From Methanobacteriota archaeon (GTDB lineage: Archaea > Thermoplasmatota > Thermoplasmata > RBG-16-68-12): 8,404 nt of DNA. Positions 4,749 to 8,404 of this stretch are shown here, piece after piece. The stretch is from positions 1 to 8,404 of the forward strand of contig VBLU01000093.1 of the NCBI GenBank assembly GCA_005879065.1. The letters are read 5' to 3'. The first letter of the stretch is position 1; each line of letters opens with the position of its first letter. A model generated the notes under the pieces. It was not told where the DNA came from and ran no database searches. It saw only the letters and a program-made list of their open reading frames with translations. A program made the position numbers and the translations under genes.

Positions 4749-6787
4749 GCGAAGTCCCCCAGGCCGGCTTGCCCCTCCAACGCACCCCGTTCTATCGGGA
4801 CGCCGACCTGCTCTTTGATCTTCTTCGCGAGGTTGGGACCAATCGCGGGGATTCGGGCGAGATCGTTTGGGTTCGCCTTTTGGAGGTCCCGTAGGCTCTT
4901 GAAGCCGCGCTGATGGAGAGCGCGACCCCGGACTCGACCGACGCCTCGCAGCGAAATGAGTTCCAACAGTTCCTCCTTCACGCCGTACTGCACCCGGGTC
5001 GCTGGCCCGATCCCGAACTTCTTCGTGACCTCCTCCTCGGTCCGCTCTGCTGTCCAATCGTCCAGGAGGGCTGCCGTCTTCACCTCCGCGAGGAAGAAGT
5101 CGTAGTCTTCGATCGGAAACGTAAATTCGGCCTCCTCGATTTTCTGCTCCACCCAAGCATAGTCGCCGCGGCGAAGGTACAGCTTCGGCATGTCGGGCGT
5201 GGTACAGATTGACCAAAGGTGGAAGATTGGGTCGTCCCGCGGCTTGCGGAGGGTGTCTCGCATCTTGACCGCACTCAGCGGATCGATGTATAGGTCGCTC
5301 GTCCGCTTGCCGAAGAATGTGGGCTTCAGGAAGCCGTCGTGGCGGTTGATAAATTCCTCTTTCTCGAGGAAGTCAAGGACCTCGCGGATTTTCCCGTGGA
5401 TGGTGTAGACGTCCCCGGCGGACGCAAAGAACGTGCGATTGAAAAAGGCGAGGAGATCCTCCTCGGTTCCGACGTGTCCGGTCGCGACACTCGCGAGGAC
5501 GTGCATCCGGAGCGCAGGCTCGGAGCCAAGTTTGGATTCGATTGCTTCCGGTTCGCTGAGGAAGTAGTCCTCCATGAGTTCGTCGACTTCATCGATGTCC
5601 TTGGCGAACAGGATGGCTTCGCCGTACTTGTCGTACCGGGGTCGGCCGGCGCGACCGCACATTTGCTTGACCTCAAGCACCGGTATTGGAGCGAGACCGA
5701 AGTTTACGTCAAACCGATTCAGGTCTCGGACAATGACACGCCGGGCCGGGAGGTTGATTCCGGCCGCGAGGGTCGGAGTCGCGACGATGCAGGCAAGCCG
5801 ACCCTTCCGAAATTCCTTTTCCACGATCGCACGTTGGGGGTTGGTGAGGCCGGCGTTGTGGAACGCGGCTCCGTTCTCGATGCATCGGGCCAACCGGGCC
5901 CCCATCGAAGTCGGTTCATCCTGTGCTGCAGAGAGACTCTCGGCGACTTTCTTGAGGTGATCTTTTTTCTTTTCGTCGAGATCGTGACGGATCCGTGAGC
6001 CCACGACCTTTGCGAGGGCTTCCGTTGATCGACGGGTGTTGACGAAGACGAGTGCTTGACCGCCTGTTGACATGATGTCCGCGACCAGACCCGAGATGGC
6101 GTCCTCCCCGGCCTTGATTTCTGTAATCGACTTGTCGACGAAATGGATGAGTCCGTCGTGGTACACGCCTTCTTTCAGGGGAACTGGCCGCCACTCGCTT
6201 TTCACATGTTCCGCTTCGAGCCATTTCGCAAGCTGATCAGAGTTCTTGATCGTCGCACTGAGCGCGAGCACCTGGGCCTTCGGATTCACCTGACGCAGCT
6301 TGGCGAGCGTGATCTCCAGCGTGGGTCCGCGGTCGGCATCGTTGATGAGATGGACCTCGTCCGCCACGACGACGGTCAGCTGCTGGAGCCAATTCGTTCG
6401 GTGACGGAGGAGGGAATCCGCCCGTTCCGAGGTGGCCACAATGACATCGAACTTTTCGAGTGTCGGGTCGACGGAGTCGTAATCCCCCACGCTTACTCCG
6501 ACCTTCATTCCAAGTTGCTCGAACTCCTTCAGGTCCTCGTACTTCTCCGCGGCGAGTGCGCGAAGCGGCACGATATAGAGCGCCTTCCCCCCGCGAAGGA
6601 CGGAAGCCAAGATCGCGAGGTAGGCCACGAGTGACTTTCCGCTCGCGGTTGGAATTGCCAGGACGAGGTTCTCGCCGAGTAAGGCCGGACCGATCGCATC
6701 GGTTTGGGGCGGATACAGCTCTTCGATGCCTTGCCCCTTCAGGATTTCCACGATGCGGGCGTCGAGCCCGAGTCCTGCGACTCGCAT
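4745..6787 (-). CDS. hel308: Hel308 (Ski2-like) DNA helicase, ratchet-helix region apparently missing
   Basis: A 680-residue superfamily 2 helicase acting 3' to 5' at stalled replication forks. Seen in order: Q motif YPPQTDAI (25-32), Walker A IPTASGKS (45-52, Lys51), DEVH (143-146), SAT (177-179), VNTRRS (249-254), ATPTLAAGINLPAR (336-349), motif VI QMCGRAGRPR (375-384), the winged helix, a partial helical bundle (about 400-595), and helix-hairpin-helix segments around 613-626 and 645-661. Compared with Hel308 as I recall it, about 35-40 residues are absent between FGIGPAT and RVQYGVKEELLEL (near residue 596), the place of the DNA-contacting ratchet helix; the frame stays open. The extreme C-terminus QAGLGDFA resembles a PCNA-binding box. 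The ATG at 6787 fits a leaderless promoter. Followed by cgi121. Confidence 0.95.
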   Translation of the reverse strand: MRVAGLGLDARIVEILKGQGIEELYPPQTDAIGPALLGENLVLAIPTASGKSLVAYLAILASVLRGGKALYIVPLRALAAEKYEDLKEFEQLGMKVGVSVGDYDSVDPTLEKFDVIVATSERADSLLRHRTNWLQQLTVVVADEVHLINDADRGPTLEITLAKLRQVNPKAQVLALSATIKNSDQLAKWLEAEHVKSEWRPVPLKEGVYHDGLIHFVDKSITEIKAGEDAISGLVADIMSTGGQALVFVNTRRSTEALAKVVGSRIRHDLDEKKKDHLKKVAESLSAAQDEPTSMGARLARCIENGAAFHNAGLTNPQRAIVEKEFRKGRLACIVATPTLAAGINLPARRVIVRDLNRFDVNFGLAPIPVLEVKQMCGRAGRPRYDKYGEAILFAKDIDEVDELMEDYFLSEPEAIESKLGSEPALRMHVLASVATGHVGTEEDLLAFFNRTFFASAGDVYTIHGKIREVLDFLEKEEFINRHDGFLKPTFFGKRTSDLYIDPLSAVKMRDTLRKPRDDPIFHLWSICTTPDMPKLYLRRGDYAWVEQKIEEAEFTFPIEDYDFFLAEVKTAALLDDWTAERTEEEVTKKFGIGPATRVQYGVKEELLELISLRGVGRVRGRALHQRGFKSLRDLQKANPNDLARIPAIGPNLAKKIKEQVGVPIERGALEGQAGLGDFA

Positions 6788-6811
6788 CCCCTTTCCGATG
6801 AAAATGTCGGG

Positions 6812-6819
6812 GATAAACC
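6812..6819 (-). promoter_or_regulatory. TATA box of hel308
   Basis: The minus strand reads GGTTTATC, with TTTATC at -30 to -25 relative to the hel308 ATG at 6787. It is the clearest TATA-like match in the window. With no Shine-Dalgarno at a normal spacing before the ATG, a leaderless mRNA is the simplest reading. Confidence 0.6.
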
Positions 6820-6940
6820 TTCCTGGGAGGGCCCCGCGGCCCGCCTAGCGGAGCCAGTCAGTAGCGCGCGATGACCGTACTTGACGTCCAGCAGCGACCT
6901 CCGGACGACGCCGCGAGTCCTCAAAAACGACTACAGGGGC

Positions 6941-6954
6941 GAGGAGTACTCCTC
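6941..6954. repeat. Perfect 14-bp palindrome in the divergent gap
   Basis: GAGGAGTACTCCTC is exactly self-complementary, seven bases on each side, without a spacer. It lies about 155 bases from the hel308 start and 195 from the GTG at 7150, too far from either promoter core for simple blocking. One such palindrome is near chance level for a window this size. Confidence 0.3.
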
Positions 6955-7112
6955 CGGTCATCGTGGGACCCCGGCAAACCTCCCATCGAAATCCTCAGAG
7001 TTGAACAGGTTCCGGATCGCTCATACCAACCACTCTCGAGTCGTAGGCGCTCCCCTGCGATTCATCTCATCGTGGGACTGCCGCGATCCTGCATCGTGTC
7101 GCACCGCGATCG

Positions 7113-7125
7113 CCAAAAGCTTACG
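7113..7125 (+). promoter_or_regulatory. BRE/TATA-like promoter of the membrane-anchored protein
   Basis: CCAAAAGCTTACG has the CCAAAA block starting 37 bases before a GTG at 7150 and TTAC at -29 to -26. The pyrD promoter downstream has CCAAAACCTTTAG at exactly the same distance from its ATG. The AAAA block would be the TFB-recognition part and the following TTA the weak TATA core. Confidence 0.5.
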
Positions 7126-7149
7126 CCTCTCGGTGTCATCGACGAGTCC

Positions 7150-8160
7150 GTGGAGAGATCGCCGACAAGCCCCACGACCCCACGCCCAAAACGAAGCCGC
7201 CGGAAGTTGATCGCCCTCCTCGCGGCGATCGCCATCGTCGTCGCGGTGTTCGCGACGTGGCAGATCCTTCGGCCCCGATCGATCGCCGAGGTGCTCTCGA
7301 TGGAGCATCTGAAAGCCGGAGACAACATCGTGGTTCAAGGGACCATCACATTGATCGCGCAGGAGAGGACGGGTCGTGGCACCCGAGTCATCCTACAACT
7401 CGACGGGGACCGATCCTGTGGGGACGGGGAACCGTGGTCGGGGAGTGTCTTGGGCGATCCCAACAAGTCGTATGCCGTTGGGGATTCCTACCAAACGACG
7501 CTTCACCTCCAATCGTTCTCGATCAACGGGGATGCCGCCGTATGGGCGCCCGAGCTCGCGTGCCCCTTCCCGGCCCTCCATCGTTCGATCGGTGTCGTGA
7601 TCGATGCGGTCTCTCAGGTGCGGGACCTGTGGCTCGTGTACAACGGTACAGATGGGGGCGGCTGGAGCCACTACGAAATCCATGCAAAGAACGCGACGGG
7701 CTATCAGCCCGATCGGGTCCCTGCGGTCCTGCTGAAGTCTCTTCCGTTCAAGGGGGCAGGCAACGTCATCGACTCCGCGAAGGAGTGGAAGAGCGTGGCC
7801 GATCTGTTCTACCTGTCGATCTCCGCCGCCATCGGCGCGGAGTCGCCTCCAGGATTTTCGGTGGCCGACCGGATGACGTCCCTGGCGCTGCCCTCCTCCG
7901 TGAACGGCATGCTCCGGTTCGTTGACACGGACTCGAACGGGCTCGTCAATGCCGGTGACCGCATAGACATCCGCCCGCCAGCGACGGAGAATTCGAACGG
8001 CTGGAACTCGTACATGATTCGGATTGGCAACTGGTCAATCGGAGCACCGGCGTACGGCTCGGCCGTACATGTGTTCCTCGTCGGACCCGGAGGGGTCCTG
8101 GATGCGTTGCCCGCTGCAGTGACGGCAACCGCTTCGTCGATCAGCGCATCGCGGCCTTGA
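7150..8160 (+). CDS. Membrane-anchored extracytoplasmic protein with calcium-loop-like motif
   Basis: I do not recognise the family. With the GTG start at 7150 the protein has 336 residues: a short basic cytoplasmic end (RPKRSRRK, 12-19), one transmembrane helix (about 20-40) and a ~295-residue domain outside the cell. The first part of that domain, LKAGDNIVVQGTITLIA...GTRVILQLDG (54-86), looks like an OB-type beta barrel. Cys90 and Cys138 could form a disulfide. Residues 259-270 (DTDSNGLVNAGD) fit the DxDxNG...D pattern of EF-hand/dockerin-like calcium loops, with Asp259, Asp261, Asn263 and Asp270. N-glycosylation sequons occur at 165, 181 and 294. The frame is open upstream to 6871, but that part looks non-coding, and the promoter at 7113-7125 supports the GTG. 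It stands alone before pyrD. Confidence 0.8.
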   Translation: MERSPTSPTTPRPKRSRRKLIALLAAIAIVVAVFATWQILRPRSIAEVLSMEHLKAGDNIVVQGTITLIAQERTGRGTRVILQLDGDRSCGDGEPWSGSVLGDPNKSYAVGDSYQTTLHLQSFSINGDAAVWAPELACPFPALHRSIGVVIDAVSQVRDLWLVYNGTDGGGWSHYEIHAKNATGYQPDRVPAVLLKSLPFKGAGNVIDSAKEWKSVADLFYLSISAAIGAESPPGFSVADRMTSLALPSSVNGMLRFVDTDSNGLVNAGDRIDIRPPATENSNGWNSYMIRIGNWSIGAPAYGSAVHVFLVGPGGVLDALPAAVTATASSISASRP

Positions 8161-8272
8161 CAGCTCGTGTGCGATCGGCCCCAGAAGCGGATCGGGCACG
8201 AATCGAACGTTCCTACCATGGAGACGTTTCTCAGGGGCCGCCCTTCAGAGTGGCGATCGTATTCTCGCGGAC

Positions 8273-8285
8273 CCAAAACCTTTAG
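8273..8285 (+). promoter_or_regulatory. BRE/TATA-like promoter of pyrD
   Basis: CCAAAACCTTTAG starts 37 bases before the pyrD ATG, with TTTAG at -29 to -25. The geometry equals that of the promoter at 7113-7125. No Shine-Dalgarno precedes the ATG, so the mRNA is probably leaderless. Confidence 0.6.
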
Positions 8286-8309
8286 CAGTTCCGCCATTTC
8301 GGTCCGCCG

Positions 8310-8404
8310 ATGGTGGACCTCCGGACAGAGATCGCCGGCGTCGCCCTGCGAAACCCGACGATGCTGGCATCCGGATTCCTCGACGAGACGGGCGGTTCGA
8401 TGGG
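8310..8404 (+). CDS. pyrD: Dihydroorotate dehydrogenase, N-terminal fragment
   Basis: Thirty-one codons are present before the window ends; the rest of the gene lies to the right. The start, VDLRTEIAGVALRNPTMLAS followed by GFLDETGGSM, is the typical N-terminus of class 1 dihydroorotate dehydrogenase, with the RNPxxLASG motif at the first strand and helix of the FMN-binding TIM barrel. The enzyme oxidises dihydroorotate to orotate in pyrimidine synthesis. In archaea the class 1B type works with a PyrK electron-transfer subunit, which would be expected nearby but is out of view. The ATG at 8310 is set by the promoter spacing and by the family N-terminus. A related FMN enzyme such as dihydropyrimidine dehydrogenase is a less likely reading. 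Confidence 0.9.
   Translation, partial: MVDLRTEIAGVALRNPTMLASGFLDETGGSM

Larger units (their letters stand above)
6788..7149. other. Divergent intergenic region between hel308 and the membrane-protein gene
   Basis: About 360 bases hold no gene I can support. They contain the two divergent promoters at their ends (6812-6819 and 7113-7125) and one perfect 14-bp palindrome (6941-6954). Reading frames in both directions cross this stretch but give low-complexity, arginine- and serine-rich translations without recognisable domains. No tRNA or C/D box RNA could be folded or matched by eye. An unrecognised small RNA or leader cannot be excluded. Confidence 0.6.

Noticed and set aside
4194..4913. 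Plus-strand frame of 239 codons whose ATG overlaps the stop of the small membrane gene
   Set aside because: The ATGA overlap looked like coupling, but the frame runs antisense through cgi121 and hel308 and has no recognisable content.
4749..5216. N-terminal extension of the Cgi121 frame to 319 residues
   Set aside because: This part lies entirely inside hel308 in another frame on the same strand and looks like frame-shifted helicase sequence.
6840..7110. Possible C/D box or other small RNA in the hel308 divergent gap
   Set aside because: Some near-matches to a C box exist, but no correctly placed D box or supporting stem was found on either strand.
6871..7149. Upstream 93-residue extension of the membrane-protein frame
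   Set aside because: The translation is arginine-, serine- and proline-rich without any domain, and a good promoter lies inside it just before the GTG at 7150.
1..8404. CRISPR arrays, insertion sequences or defence genes
   Set aside because: No regularly spaced direct repeats, transposase motifs or terminal inverted repeats were found; the genes present are mostly housekeeping.

Overview
The window looks like a piece of a GC-rich archaeal genome, most likely an uncultured Thermoplasmatota-type euryarchaeon. The domain call rests on a Hel308 helicase, a KEOPS Cgi121 subunit, an eIF-2B-family protein, a type II tRNA-Leu without an encoded CCA end, and several promoters whose TATA-like element lies about 25-30 bases before a start codon, as expected for leaderless archaeal mRNAs. 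The phylum call is an inference from overall style and is not proven here.

Layout. Positions 1-400 are uncertain: a plus-strand reading frame entering from the left edge competes with a small minus-strand ORF. From 3315 down to 401 the minus strand carries two transcription units. The first is a metallo-beta-lactamase-fold hydrolase followed, with overlap, by an eIF-2B/isomerase-family protein. The second has its own promoter and operator-like dyad and encodes a DsrE-like protein, the sulfur carrier TusA and a DUF309 protein. A tRNA-Leu(UAG) gene at 3369-3452 diverges from the hydrolase. Two small plus-strand single-span membrane proteins follow (about 3525-4194). They converge on a minus-strand pair, Hel308 followed by Cgi121, where the second gene appears to start on a TTG overlapping the stop codon of the first. 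Diverging from Hel308, after about 360 bases without a convincing gene, is a membrane-anchored extracytoplasmic protein with a calcium-loop-like motif. The window ends in the first 31 codons of pyrD, a dihydroorotate dehydrogenase.

How the genes may work together. DsrE and TusA fit a sulfur-relay pair. Hel308 (replication-fork repair) and Cgi121 (tRNA t6A synthesis complex) are coupled by position, not by known biochemistry. The hydrolase and the eIF-2B-like protein are probably co-translated, but the usual catalytic cysteine of the isomerase family is a serine here.

The most notable observations are: (1) Hel308 appears to lack, in frame, the segment that normally contains the DNA ratchet helix; (2) a perfect 9-bp hairpin buries both upstream ATG candidates of the hydrolase gene; (3) a palindrome lies between TATA box and start in the dsrE-tusA promoter; (4) a repeated promoter geometry moves the start of the membrane protein to a GTG at 7150. 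No CRISPR array, insertion sequence or clear defence system was seen.
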